Positions 55,350-64,000 are shown, counted from the stretch's first letter. The stretch is 64,000 bases of DNA from Pseudomonadota bacterium (GCA_030145845.1 JAIXHJ010000016.1:42494-106493), one strand, 5' to 3'. Numbers and translations are program-made. Notes: a model not told the origin generated them from the sequence alone.

Positions 55350-56135
55350 ATGCGGGCCGTTACGAACCTTTTCCGTGCCGCTGTTCTGCTGCTGGTCAGC
55401 CAGACAGTTCTGGCCACCCCCCAGCAGTTGTTAGCCGATCTGCAGCATATGCGTCTGGCGGCGACCAACGCCGTAACCAACTTTTATATGTTCTCCGGCC
55501 TTGATGCCGACAGCAAATACGACCGGCGGATTCAGCAAAGCATGAAACGCTTCGCCGAGGCCCTCGACAGCGCCCGCCAGCTGGCGCCTCTCAACGGCAT
55601 GGCCGACGAGATGGCCGCCATTGAAGTTGACTGGAAACGTCTCAGTGAACTGATGGCCATCAACCGCAATGATATGCTCCGGCAGGGCTTTCCGAATGTA
55701 CGTCTGGTGGATGAAATGGGACGGAAAAGTGCCGATATTGTCGGCAAGGCCTCTGCCGCCTACGCCCGGCTGGAAGACATCAGCGGTATCCGCCCCAGCC
55801 CGGTAATCGAAAAGGCCCGCGATCTCGCTCTGCTGATGGAGGAAATCACTTCTCAGTATGCCGCCCGCGGCACCAGCAATCTGGGCCAGGTCTTTATGGG
55901 CAGCTATGACCGCACACTCACAGAAATGGCAGAAGATTTTCACAATGAGCTGACGCTGCTGGAACAGCTGGTCAGAGCACCGGAAAACGATGTACTGATG
56001 GACAACGTCAAAAGCAAATGGCGCTTTATGGAAGAACGCATCCGCAATTACAACGAAAATACCGTGCCTTTTCTGGTCGTCAGCTATAACGACCGCATCA
56101 TTGAACACCTGGAAGAACTGGAAAGCCGTTTCTGA
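55350..56135 (+). CDS. Secreted helical-bundle protein (PilJ-type sensor-like)
   Basis: 261 residues. Signal peptide ending VLA-TP (residues 1-22) followed by an all-helical domain (LLADLQHMRLAATNAVTNFYMFSGLDADSKYDRRIQQSMKRFAEALDSA) reminiscent of type IV pili chemotaxis-receptor sensor modules. No membrane or signalling domain follows. Periplasmic or exported, function unknown. A single gene with its own terminator. Confidence 0.7.
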   Translation: MRAVTNLFRAAVLLLVSQTVLATPQQLLADLQHMRLAATNAVTNFYMFSGLDADSKYDRRIQQSMKRFAEALDSARQLAPLNGMADEMAAIEVDWKRLSELMAINRNDMLRQGFPNVRLVDEMGRKSADIVGKASAAYARLEDISGIRPSPVIEKARDLALLMEEITSQYAARGTSNLGQVFMGSYDRTLTEMAEDFHNELTLLEQLVRAPENDVLMDNVKSKWRFMEERIRNYNENTVPFLVVSYNDRIIEHLEELESRF

Positions 56136-56154
56136 ACGCCAGCATGAACAGACC

Positions 56155-56187
56155 ATAAAAAACGGGAGCCCTGCTCCCGTTTTTTTG
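56155..56187 (+). terminator. Bidirectional terminator
   Basis: Stem ACGGGAG-CCCTG-CTCCCGT flanked by A6 and T7 between convergent genes. Confidence 0.9.
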
Positions 56188-56216
56188 TCCGCTATTTATA
56201 GCAACCTACCAGCAAG

Positions 56217-56690
56217 CTACAGAAACTGTTCCATAAAGTGCTGATAGGCCGCCGCGCTGGCGCTTTTTCGTTCTGCCGCCATCAGCGTGATGCGGTTTTC
56301 ATACACTTCCAGTAACAACAGATCATCCTGCAACTGTGGCAGAGCCTCTCGCAGCTGCCGGGCATCGTCGGCACTGCCCTGATCGTGCCAGCTCAGCCCT
56401 TCCGGCAGACCATCATTCTCCCAGCCCGGCTGCCCGGCAACCCGGAAACGGAAAGCCCCGCCCTGACTGCTGCCCGGGCGCTGCAGTGTATAAGTGGTAC
56501 CGGTGATGTCATCACGCACCCCGGTTTTCGCGGCATCCGGTTTAAAGGTGAACTGCCGTACCTGCAGCCCCTGTTTAATCGCATCAAAGCGCAGCTTCGC
56601 CAGCCGCGTATCGCGCGGACTGGGTTTCAGCCAGTAAATGGAGCCGAACATCGACAGGGCCACCAGCCCCAGCACCAGCCAGAACGTCAT
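56217..56690 (-). CDS. Membrane-anchored hypothetical protein
   Basis: 157 residues. N-terminal membrane helix (TFWLVLGLVALSMFGSIYWL) and a soluble domain with several beta strands. Homologues are typically annotated as conserved hypothetical next to uup in Pseudomonas. Its start overlaps the uup stop by 4 bp. Role unknown. Confidence 0.7.
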   Translation of the reverse strand: MTFWLVLGLVALSMFGSIYWLKPSPRDTRLAKLRFDAIKQGLQVRQFTFKPDAAKTGVRDDITGTTYTLQRPGSSQGGAFRFRVAGQPGWENDGLPEGLSWHDQGSADDARQLREALPQLQDDLLLLEVYENRITLMAAERKSASAAAYQHFMEQFL

Positions 56691-58606
56691 GACGCCATCT
56701 CCTCCAGTTCCAGCCAGCGCTCTTCCAGCGCCTCCACTTTCTGTTCCGCTTCAGCCAGGTCTGCCAGTACCTGCTGGACCTCAGCCTGATCGCCGGCGTA
56801 GAAGTCGGCAGCGGCGGTTTTCGCCGCCAGCGCATCACGCTCAGCCTCGGCCGCCGCAATCTGATCCGGCAGCATATCCAGCTCACGCTGCAGTTTATAC
56901 GACAGCTTCTTCGCACTGGCTGCCGGTTTTGACGCAGCAGCGGCCGGCTGTGGCGCGTCTTTCTTCTCAGCAGCGACCGTTTTCTTCTCTTTCGCTGCAG
57001 CTTTATCGCCCTGACGCAGTTTGCGGCGCTCCTGCCAGTCGCTGTAACCACCGACCTGCTCTTCGATATAGCCGGGTTCACCTTCACCGAAGACCCACAA
57101 CTGAGTGACGACATTATCCAGGAAGGCCCGGTCATGGCTGACCAGCAGCAGCGTGCCGCTGTACTCCAGCAGGCGCTCTTCCAGCAGTTCCAGGGTTTCC
57201 ACATCCAGGTCGTTGGTCGGTTCATCCATCACCAGCAGATTGCACGGTTTGAGGAAGAGTTTGGCCAGCAGGACGCGGTTGCGTTCGCCACCGGACAGGG
57301 CTTTGACCGGCGTGCGCGCACGCTGGTCGGAAAACAGGAAGTCACCGAGATAGCCGATAATGTGCCGGCTCTGGCCATTCACCTCCACCTGATCCTTGCC
57401 ATCGGCGACGTTATCAGCGATGGATTTCTCGTCGTCCAGCTGATGCCGGGCCTGATCGAAATAGGCCACTTCCAGTTTGGTACCGGTTTTAATGCGGCCG
57501 GACTGCGGCTGCAGCTGCCCCAGCAGGAGTTTCAGCAGGGTACTTTTACCAACCCCGTTAGGACCGACCAGACCAATGCGGTCGCCGCGCATAACAATGG
57601 TGGAGAAATCCTTCACCTGCATTACATCCTGCCAGGCGTAAGTGAGGTGCTCGATTTCAAATACCTGTTTACCGGAAGACTCCGCCGCATTCATGCTGAT
57701 ATTGGCACTGCCCTGCACATCACGGCGCGCCCTGCGTTCGTTACGCATGGCTTTCAGAGCCCGCACCCGCCCTTCATTACGGGTACGGCGGGCCTCAATG
57801 CCTTTGCGGATCCATTTCTCTTCTTCGGCCAGCCGTTTATCAAACAGTGCGTTCTGGGTGGCTTCTTCTTCCAGCCGCTTTTCGCGGTAATCCACAAAGC
57901 TCTGGTAATCGCCTTCCCAGTTATAAATGTGACCACGGTCCAGCTCGACGATACGGGTCGCCAGATTCTGCACGAACGCCCGGTCGTGGCTGATAAACAC
58001 CAGCGCGCCGTTAAAAAGCTTCAGCTGTTCTTCCAGCCATTCAATGGTCGCCACATCCATATGGTTGGTCGGTTCGTCAAGAATCAGCAGGTCCGGCTCC
58101 ACCACCAGCGCCCGCGCCAGCATCACCCGCCGCTGCCAGCCACCGGACAACTGTGCAAAGCTGGTTTCTGCCGGCAGCTGCAGACGCTGCATAATGGCAT
58201 CCACCTTCTGCTGCCAGCGCCAGCCATCGGCGGCTTCAATACGGGTCTGCAGCTGCTCCAGCCGGCCCAGATCCGCCTCAGCACCACGGGCACTTTCATC
58301 GTGGTAAGCAGCAATCAGCTCACCCAGATCGCCCAGACCATCGGCCACCACGTCATACACCGGCCGGTCGGTGGTCTGCGGCAGTTCCTGCTGCAGCGCG
58401 GAGACACGCAGCATATCCAGATATTCGACGCGGCCGTCGTCCGGCTGCACCTTACGGTCAAGAATTTTCAGCAGCGTCGACTTGCCTTCACCATTGCGGC
58501 CAACCACACACAGGCGCTCGCCGGAATGTATATCCAGATCGACCTTATCCAGCAGAACATGATCCCCGAAGGCCAGCTCTGTCTGCTTTAAACTCACCAA
58601 TACCAT
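56687..58606 (-). CDS. uup: ABC-F ATPase Uup
   Basis: 639 residues with two ABC domains. Walker A motifs GRNGEGKST and GPNGVGKST, signatures LSGGW and LSGGE, Walker B LLILDEPTNHMD and LLVMDEPTNDLD; no membrane domain. A linker and a C-terminal coiled coil (LAEAEQKVEALEERWLELEEMAS) follow. Uup acts on ribosomes or branched DNA intermediates. The start MVLVSLKQ (58604-58606) fits the family; a longer frame to 58765 is an ORF extension. Confidence 0.95.
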   Translation of the reverse strand: MVLVSLKQTELAFGDHVLLDKVDLDIHSGERLCVVGRNGEGKSTLLKILDRKVQPDDGRVEYLDMLRVSALQQELPQTTDRPVYDVVADGLGDLGELIAAYHDESARGAEADLGRLEQLQTRIEAADGWRWQQKVDAIMQRLQLPAETSFAQLSGGWQRRVMLARALVVEPDLLILDEPTNHMDVATIEWLEEQLKLFNGALVFISHDRAFVQNLATRIVELDRGHIYNWEGDYQSFVDYREKRLEEEATQNALFDKRLAEEEKWIRKGIEARRTRNEGRVRALKAMRNERRARRDVQGSANISMNAAESSGKQVFEIEHLTYAWQDVMQVKDFSTIVMRGDRIGLVGPNGVGKSTLLKLLLGQLQPQSGRIKTGTKLEVAYFDQARHQLDDEKSIADNVADGKDQVEVNGQSRHIIGYLGDFLFSDQRARTPVKALSGGERNRVLLAKLFLKPCNLLVMDEPTNDLDVETLELLEERLLEYSGTLLLVSHDRAFLDNVVTQLWVFGEGEPGYIEEQVGGYSDWQERRKLRQGDKAAAKEKKTVAAEKKDAPQPAAAASKPAASAKKLSYKLQRELDMLPDQIAAAEAERDALAAKTAAADFYAGDQAEVQQVLADLAEAEQKVEALEERWLELEEMAS

Positions 58607-58763
58607 GAAACCTGTCATCCCGAAGTCAACAAAATGAGTGACAGTATACAGAGGAACCGCATGTTTTCGCTGCCTGCAGATGCAGCATCTCAGCCTTTCC
58701 CTTATATTGGTGGCCTTCCGGCTGTCTGCGGCAACCATAACAATACCCAATGCGGAACAGAGC

Positions 58764-59888
58764 ATGACCTTACATTTAAATCAGGGCCATATTGCTGCCC
58801 TGCTGCTGGCCCTTGGCCTGATCATCTGGATGGTATCCGGATCTCTCACCCGGAACGACACCCCGGTTAACGCCCGCCCGCTGGCAGTGGCAAGCGGCCT
58901 GCCACAGGTGCAGGCAGAACACATGAGTGGTGAAGCCGTCAGCCGCGATATCCTCATTTCCGGCCGTACAGCAGCACAACGCCGGGTCAGCCTGAAAGCC
59001 GAAATCCGCGCCACCGTCACCGCCATCCACAAACAGAAAGGCGAAGCGGTCCGCGCCGGCGAACTGATTCTCGAACTGGACCCGCGCGACTGGCCGGCGC
59101 GCGTCAGGCAGGCCGAAGCCAACATGAAACAGCGCAGGCTGGAAGCCGAAAGCGCACGTAAACTGGCGGCCCGCGGGCTGGCCAATGACGCTGAAGTCGC
59201 CCAGGCAGAAACCGTACTGGCCAATGCCGAAGCGGAACTGACCTATGCCCGTATTCAGCTCAGCGCGACACGTATCCGCGCCCCGTTTGACGGCATTGTG
59301 GATCAGCGCGATGTGGAAAAAGGTGATTTCGTCCAGGAAGGTAACCAACTGGTCACGGTACTGGATTTTTCCCCTTATCTGGTCACCGGCCAGGCATCAG
59401 AAACCGAAGCCGCAGACATTCATATCGGCGACCCGGCCTGGGCGGAACTGATCAATGGTGAGCGAGTGCACGGCCATATCCGTTATATCGCCGCTGAAGC
59501 CGACCACAACACCCGAACCTTTCCGCTGGAAATTGAAATCAGCAACCCCGGCGGCAAAATGACCAGCGGCCTGACGGCGAAAATTCATATACCCCAGCCG
59601 CCGGTACAGGCGTATTACATTTCACCGGCCCTGCTGATTCTGAATGATGAAGGACATCTGGGGCTGAAGGGTATCGACGCAGACAACCGCGTTATTTTTC
59701 ACAGCGTCCGTCTGCTGAGCGCAGACGACAAAGGCATCTGGGTTTACGGCCCGGGTGACGAGGCCGACATCATCACCATTGGTGGTGGCTTTGTGGAATA
59801 TGGCCAGCAGGTGCAGCCGGTTTACCGCCGCGACACAGACGCACCGGCCTCCTCCTCCGTCACCCCGGCCACAGCTCACGCGGAGTAA
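58764..59888 (+). CDS. RND efflux membrane-fusion protein
   Basis: 374 residues. N-terminal anchor (IAALLLALGLIIWMVSG), lipoyl and helical hairpin (AEIRATVTAIHKQKGEAVRAGELILELD; QAEANMKQRRLEAESARKLAARGLANDAEVAQAE), beta-barrel and MP domain. It bridges the inner-membrane pump to an outer-membrane channel, which is not encoded nearby. The start is taken at 58764; a frame from 58638 has no hydrophobic start. It is 5 bp from the pump gene. Confidence 0.92.
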   Translation: MTLHLNQGHIAALLLALGLIIWMVSGSLTRNDTPVNARPLAVASGLPQVQAEHMSGEAVSRDILISGRTAAQRRVSLKAEIRATVTAIHKQKGEAVRAGELILELDPRDWPARVRQAEANMKQRRLEAESARKLAARGLANDAEVAQAETVLANAEAELTYARIQLSATRIRAPFDGIVDQRDVEKGDFVQEGNQLVTVLDFSPYLVTGQASETEAADIHIGDPAWAELINGERVHGHIRYIAAEADHNTRTFPLEIEISNPGGKMTSGLTAKIHIPQPPVQAYYISPALLILNDEGHLGLKGIDADNRVIFHSVRLLSADDKGIWVYGPGDEADIITIGGGFVEYGQQVQPVYRRDTDAPASSSVTPATAHAE

Positions 59889-59893
59889 ACAGC

Positions 59894-62800
59894 ATGAATT
59901 CGCTGATTGATGCCTCCCTGCAGCGTTCGCGCACGGTACTGATGCTGTTTACCCTGATTATGCTGATCGGGGTAACCACGCTGATCACCATTCCCAAAGA
60001 AAGTAATCCGGATATTACCGTTCCCTTCGTTTATGTCTCCGTCACTCACGACGGTATTTCCCCGCAGGACGCTGACGCGCTGATTTATAAGCAGCTGGAA
60101 AAAGAATTACGCAGCCTCGACGGCCTGAAAGAAATGGTGTCGACGGCCACCACCGGTCACCTGTCCATTACGCTGGAATTCTATACCGACGTTGATATTG
60201 ATCAGGCGCTGCTGGATGTACGGCAGAAAGTGGACGATGCCAAAGGCGATTTACCACAGGACACAAAAGAGCCGCGGGTGAAGGAAATCAATGTCGCCCT
60301 GTTTCCGGTGATGGTGGTGACCCTGTCCGGTCAGGTCGCAGAGTCATCCCTGTATGCCGTCGCCGAAGATCTGCAGGACCGTCTGGAAGCCCTGCCCGGC
60401 GTACTGGAAGCAGAAATCAAAGGCAAACGCGAAGACATTGCGGAAATCATTGTCGACCCCGCGCGCATGGATAATTACGGCCTGTCATTTTCTCAGCTCG
60501 CCAATCTGGTCGGTAATAATAATCAGCTGGTTGCCAGTGAAGACCTGGATACCGGCGCTGGCCGCTTCGGCGTTAAAGTACCCGGCCTGATTGAAAATAT
60601 TCCCGACATTCTTGATCTGCCGGTCAAAGCCGATGGTGATAAAGTCGTTCTGTTCCGCGATATCGCCGTCGGCCGTTTAGCCTACAAAGACCGTAAAAAC
60701 AGCGCCCGGGTCAATGGCAAACAGGCGGTCACGCTGGAAATTAAAAAGCGTATCGGCTCCAACATTATTGAAACCCTTGATGATGTAAAAAAAATAATCG
60801 CCGACGTCAGCCCTTACTGGCCTGACGGCATTGACGTCGGCACCAGCCAGGATGAATCTGAACAGATCAAAGACATGCTCAACGACCTGTTCAACAACGT
60901 ACTGGTTGCCACCCTGCTGGTGATGATTCTGGTACTCGGCAGCCTTGGTCTGCGCAGTTCTTTTATGGTCGGCCTGGCCATTCCCGGTGCCTTTCTGATG
61001 GCGCTGATTGTACTTAATATGATGGGCTACACCATGAATATGGTGGTGTTGTTTTCACTGATTTTATCGGTCGGCATGCTGGTTGACGGTGCCATCGTGG
61101 TGACCGAATTTGCTGACCGCCGGCTGGCCGAAGGGGTGCGCCCGCGGCGGGCTTACGCCGAAGCCGCGCAACGTATGGCCTGGCCGATTATCGCCTCAAC
61201 AGCGACCACCCTGGCGGTTTTCCTGCCGTTATTATTCTGGCCGGGAACAACCGGGGAGTTTATGAAATTCCTGCCACTGACCCTGCTTTATACCCTGACC
61301 GGGTCGCTGATTATGGCGCTGATTGTGGTGCCGACCATCGGCTCTCTGCTGGGCCGGGCCGGCCATCACAATGCCGCTGCCCTGCATACCATTGAAGCGG
61401 CAGAACAGGGCCGTTTTCACGAACTCAGTGGCTTTACCGGGCGCTATATCCGCCTGCTGGATAAGGCCGTACGGCATCCGCTGCGGGTTCTCGGTCTGGC
61501 CATTGCCGCGCTGGTGGCTTCGGTTGGGCTGTACATTACCCTCGGCCATGGCGTTGAATTTTTCCCCGATGTCGACGCCGATATCGGCCTCGTCGACATA
61601 CGTGCCCGTGGCAACCTGTCCATGAGCGAGCGCGAGGCACTGGTCAATCAGGTGGAACGCCGTATCTTCGATATGGCAGAGATTCAGTCCATTTATACCT
61701 CCACCGCCGTCACTCCGCCGACCGATGCCGCCGCGGATGTGATCGGCCGTATCCAGATTGAACTGGTGGACTGGGAACAGCGCCGCAGCGCCGCCCGTAT
61801 TCTGAGCGACATTGAGCAGCGCACCGCCGATCTGCCCGGCATCATTATCGAAACACAGAAAAAGAAAAACGGCCCTGCCAGTGGTGCCCCGGTGCAGCTG
61901 CAACTGACGGCCAACAGCCGCGAAGCCATTATTCCGTTGCTGGAGCAAAGCAAAGCCCTGTTTGCAGCAGACCCGGATCTCAAGGATATCCGCGACGACA
62001 GACCACTGGACGGGGTCGAGTGGCAGCTGGATATCAACCGCGAAGAAGCCACCCGTTTCGGTACCGATATTGCCAGTACCGGGGCCATGATCCGCATGAT
62101 TACCGGTGGCCAGAAGGTCGGCACCTTTCAGCCCGACTTCAGCGATGATGAAGTGGAAATTCTGCTGCGTTATCCGCTGCAGGCGCGCAATATTGATCAG
62201 TTTTCGGCGTTCAATATCAGCACCCCATACGGACTGGTGCCGGTGTCCAATTTCATGCAGCGGGTGGCAGCGCCCAGATCCGGCGATGTGGTCAGAATTG
62301 ACGGCAAATACCGCTACCGTCTGACGGCCAATGTCCGCGACGGCGTTAATGCCAACGATAAAATCCGCGAGCTGGGGGAAAAAATTCAGCCGCTGAACTG
62401 GCGGGATGCCGGCGTTGAACCCAGATTCCGCGGTGACTTTGAAAAAATGGCAGAAACCGGCACCTTTCTCGCCCAGGCTTTCGCCATTGCGATCTTCCTG
62501 ATGGCCACCATTCTGGTCACGCAGTTCAACAGCTTCTATCAGGCCGGTCTGATTATGAGTGCCATTGTGCTGTCCATTGTCGGCGTGCTGCTCGGTCTGC
62601 TGATCCGCGGAGAGCCGTTCGGTGTGGTCATGAGCGGCGTCGGCGTGATCGCGCTGGCCGGTATCGTGGTGAACAACAATATTGTACTGATCGACACCTA
62701 CAACCGGCTGCTGCAGGACGGCCTTGATCCGGTGGATGCCGCCCTGCGTACCGGTGCTCAACGCCTGCGGCCGGTTCTGCTGACCGCAGTGACCACCGTC

Positions 62801-63049
62801 GTCGGTCTGATGCCCATGGTGCTGCAGTGGAATATTGATCTGATTCACCGCCACTTTTCGGTTGGCGCACCGTCTTCGCAGTGGTGGACGCAGCTGTCCA
62901 CCGCCATTGCCGGCGGCCTGACCTTCGCCACGGTACTGACCCTGGTGCTGACGCCCTGCCTGCTGGTACTCGGCTCCCGCCGGCACCGCCATCCTGGCGC
63001 TGCATTGCCCGCCGTGACACCGGCATCAGCCGACCAGACGTCATCCTGA
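59894..63049 (+). CDS. RND-family efflux permease
   Basis: 1051 residues, 12 membrane helices in two symmetrical halves. First-half loop with porter domains (DADALIYKQLEKELRSLDGL), motif VGMLVDGAIVVTEFADRR in TM4, and the second half GVGVIALAGIVVNNNIVLIDTYN. Proton-driven export of hydrophobic or drug-like compounds. The subfamily (HAE1-like versus others) and substrate cannot be fixed by reading. A terminator follows. Confidence 0.95.
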   Translation: MNSLIDASLQRSRTVLMLFTLIMLIGVTTLITIPKESNPDITVPFVYVSVTHDGISPQDADALIYKQLEKELRSLDGLKEMVSTATTGHLSITLEFYTDVDIDQALLDVRQKVDDAKGDLPQDTKEPRVKEINVALFPVMVVTLSGQVAESSLYAVAEDLQDRLEALPGVLEAEIKGKREDIAEIIVDPARMDNYGLSFSQLANLVGNNNQLVASEDLDTGAGRFGVKVPGLIENIPDILDLPVKADGDKVVLFRDIAVGRLAYKDRKNSARVNGKQAVTLEIKKRIGSNIIETLDDVKKIIADVSPYWPDGIDVGTSQDESEQIKDMLNDLFNNVLVATLLVMILVLGSLGLRSSFMVGLAIPGAFLMALIVLNMMGYTMNMVVLFSLILSVGMLVDGAIVVTEFADRRLAEGVRPRRAYAEAAQRMAWPIIASTATTLAVFLPLLFWPGTTGEFMKFLPLTLLYTLTGSLIMALIVVPTIGSLLGRAGHHNAAALHTIEAAEQGRFHELSGFTGRYIRLLDKAVRHPLRVLGLAIAALVASVGLYITLGHGVEFFPDVDADIGLVDIRARGNLSMSEREALVNQVERRIFDMAEIQSIYTSTAVTPPTDAAADVIGRIQIELVDWEQRRSAARILSDIEQRTADLPGIIIETQKKKNGPASGAPVQLQLTANSREAIIPLLEQSKALFAADPDLKDIRDDRPLDGVEWQLDINREEATRFGTDIASTGAMIRMITGGQKVGTFQPDFSDDEVEILLRYPLQARNIDQFSAFNISTPYGLVPVSNFMQRVAAPRSGDVVRIDGKYRYRLTANVRDGVNANDKIRELGEKIQPLNWRDAGVEPRFRGDFEKMAETGTFLAQAFAIAIFLMATILVTQFNSFYQAGLIMSAIVLSIVGVLLGLLIRGEPFGVVMSGVGVIALAGIVVNNNIVLIDTYNRLLQDGLDPVDAALRTGAQRLRPVLLTAVTTVVGLMPMVLQWNIDLIHRHFSVGAPSSQWWTQLSTAIAGGLTFATVLTLVLTPCLLVLGSRRHRHPGAALPAVTPASADQTSS

Positions 63050-63063
63050 GCAGAAATGTCCGC

Positions 63064-63090
63064 GGGCCGGCCATGGATTGGCCGGCTTTT
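63064..63090 (+). terminator. Terminator after the RND gene
   Basis: Stem GCCGGCC / GGCCGGC with a 7-nt loop and T4, just after the pump gene. Confidence 0.75.
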
Positions 63091-63142
63091 CCCCGGCGCC
63101 CCGCAAGTTACTGAAAAAAATCAGAAAAATTGCAATTAGCGT

Positions 63143-63170
63143 TTGACATCCGGTACTGCACGAGTAGAAT
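63143..63170 (+). promoter_or_regulatory. Sigma-70 promoter of the tRNA-Val/Asp array
   Basis: TTGACA, 16 bp, TAGAAT, followed by a GC-rich discriminator (GCCCACTCGC) typical of stringent stable-RNA promoters. Confidence 0.85.
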
Positions 63171-63189
63171 GCCCACTCGCTTTCGGAGA

Positions 63190-63265
63190 GGGTGATTAGC
63201 TCAGCTGGGAGAGCATCTGCCTTACAAGCAGAGGGTCGGCGGTTCGATCCCGTCATCACCCACCA
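63190..63265 (+). tRNA. tRNA-Val (UAC), copy 1
   Basis: 76 nt, acceptor GGGTGAT/ATCACCC, anticodon loop CTTACAA (UAC), encoded CCA. Confidence 0.97.
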
Positions 63266-63310
63266 GATCTTCCGGAGCGGGACCTGAAAAGGTCGTTGGT
63301 ACACAGAATT

Positions 63311-63387
63311 GGACTGGTAGTTCAGTTGGTTAGAATACCGGCCTGTCACGCCGGGGGTCGCGGGTTCGAGTCCCGTCCAGTCCGCCA
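63311..63387 (+). tRNA. tRNA-Asp (GUC), copy 1
   Basis: 77 nt, acceptor GGACTGG/CCAGTCC, loop CTGTCAC (GUC), discriminator G, encoded CCA. Confidence 0.97.
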
Positions 63388-63404
63388 TTCTGAGTACAGA
63401 ATCT

Positions 63405-63480
63405 GGGTGATTAGCTCAGCTGGGAGAGCATCTGCCTTACAAGCAGAGGGTCGGCGGTTCGATCCCGTCATCACCCACCA
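63405..63480 (+). tRNA. tRNA-Val (UAC), copy 2
   Basis: Identical to copy 1; starts 17 bp after tRNA-Asp copy 1. Confidence 0.97.
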
Positions 63481-63522
63481 AACCTTCTGATGTGGTTTGA
63501 ACATCAGACAGAATGAAAAGCT

Positions 63523-63599
63523 GGACTGGTAGTTCAGTTGGTTAGAATACCGGCCTGTCACGCCGGGGGTCGCGGGTTCGAGTCCCGTCCAGTCCGCCA
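63523..63599 (+). tRNA. tRNA-Asp (GUC), copy 2
   Basis: Identical to copy 1. Confidence 0.97.
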
Positions 63600-63635
63600 T
63601 CTTTTCGTTCGACTCATAACCATGAGTATAAATTT

Positions 63636-63711
63636 GGGTGATTAGCTCAGCTGGGAGAGCATCTGCCTTACAAGCAGAGGGTCGGCGGTTCGATCCCGTC
63701 ATCACCCACCA
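63636..63711 (+). tRNA. tRNA-Val (UAC), copy 3
   Basis: Identical to copies 1 and 2. Confidence 0.97.
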
Positions 63712-63717
63712 CAATGC

Positions 63718-63794
63718 GGACTGGTAGTTCAGTTGGTTAGAATACCGGCCTGTCACGCCGGGGGTCGCGGGTTCGAGTCCCGTCCAGTCCGCCA
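63718..63794 (+). tRNA. tRNA-Asp (GUC), copy 3
   Basis: Identical to copies 1 and 2; only 6 bp after tRNA-Val copy 3. It is followed directly by the 96-bp repeats. Confidence 0.97.
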
Positions 63795-64000
63795 TCTTAT
63801 TTAAGATCCCCTTTATTATTTATACGTTCTGAAGCGCCCCAGGGGTCGCGGTCCAGAGTCTGGCCACGTCGCCTCCCGTCCAGTCCGCCATCTTATTTAA
63901 GATCCCCTTTATTATTTATACGTTCTGAAGCGCCCCAGGGGTCGCGGTCCAGAGTCTGGCCACGTCGCCTCCCGTCCAGTCCGCCATCTTATTTAAGATC
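63795..64000 (+). repeat. 96-bp tandem repeat carrying the tRNA-Asp 3' end
   Basis: Two identical 96-bp units (63795-63890 and 63891-63986) and the start of a third (63987-64000, window edge). Each starts TCTTATTTAAGATC (an A/T hairpin), carries AGGGGTCGCGG like the tRNA-Asp variable region, then about 21 bp of unrelated sequence, and ends TCCCGTCCAGTCCGCCA, the last 17 nt of tRNA-Asp including CCA. So each unit is a remodelled tRNA 3' half. The array may extend beyond the window. Confidence 0.93.

Noticed and set aside
57134..58591. 485-codon plus-strand ORF
   Set aside because: Antisense to uup, which has all ABC motifs.
61232..62992. 586-codon minus-strand ORF
   Set aside because: Antisense to the RND permease.
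63190..63794. Regular repeats resembling a CRISPR array
   Set aside because: The repeated units are complete tRNA genes with cloverleaf structure; spacers are not of uniform length and no cas genes are near.
63346..63795. 149-codon minus-strand ORF (WTGLEPATPGV repeated)
   Set aside because: Lies across the tRNA-Val/Asp genes; this peptide is a well-known false annotation produced by tRNA-Asp sequence.

Overview
The window is chromosomal DNA of a marine gammaproteobacterium, most like the Oceanospirillales (Thalassolituus/Oceanobacter-type). Gene order repeatedly matches Pseudomonas and its relatives: MTIP-nagZ-psrA-lexA-sulA, ruvAB-ybgC-tolQRAB-pal-cpoB followed by tRNA-Lys, nadA/bepA/tusA/perM/dapA/bamC/purC, and fadBA. 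Gene density is high and most of the window is moderately GC-rich. A low-GC patch lies at about 50.3-51.4 kb. This placement is an inference from synteny and protein resemblance; no database search was run.

Layout. 1-5.6 kb: peptidoglycan recycling (nagZ plus a YkuD enzyme without signal peptide), the fatty-acid regulator PsrA, and the SOS pair lexA-sulA with two LexA boxes. 5.7-9.7 kb: htpG with a sigma-32 type promoter and three hotdog thioesterase-like genes. 9.8-12.9 kb: a CheY-CheC-GGDEF signalling trio and an AraC regulator. 13-28.2 kb: a carbohydrate block with a GH13 glucosidase, a glycerate kinase / sugar-phosphoglycerate phosphatase / glucosyl-3-phosphoglycerate synthase operon, and an opposing zwf-pgl-edd-eda operon ending in a GH13_18 phosphorylase, then a phosphohexomutase. 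Together these can make and break down the compatible solute glucosylglycerate and feed the glucose half into the Entner-Doudoroff pathway. The synthesis operon is preceded by a sigma-54-like promoter and NtrC-like sites.

28.3-34.9 kb: tRNA-Asn and tRNA-Pro, an FKBP isomerase, lipoproteins, an outer-membrane barrel, and the dapA-bamC-MBL-purC operon. 35-37.9 kb: a complete-looking group II intron with an RT/maturase/HNH ORF, inserted between perM and dapA. 38-49.2 kb: perM, tusA-like, bepA, nadA, two tRNA-Lys genes, the Tol-Pal operon and ruvAB (no ruvC next to them). 49.3-50.1 kb: a tandem glycine riboswitch controlling a TRIC/UPF0126 membrane protein. 50.3-51.2 kb: three overlapping low-GC genes including a methyltransferase. 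51.5-55 kb: fadBA with a candidate PsrA operator that matches the one at psrA. 55.3-63 kb: a secreted helical protein, the ABC-F protein Uup and an RND efflux pair. 63.1-64 kb: three tRNA-Val/tRNA-Asp pairs, followed by a 96-bp tandem repeat in which each unit carries the 3' end of tRNA-Asp.
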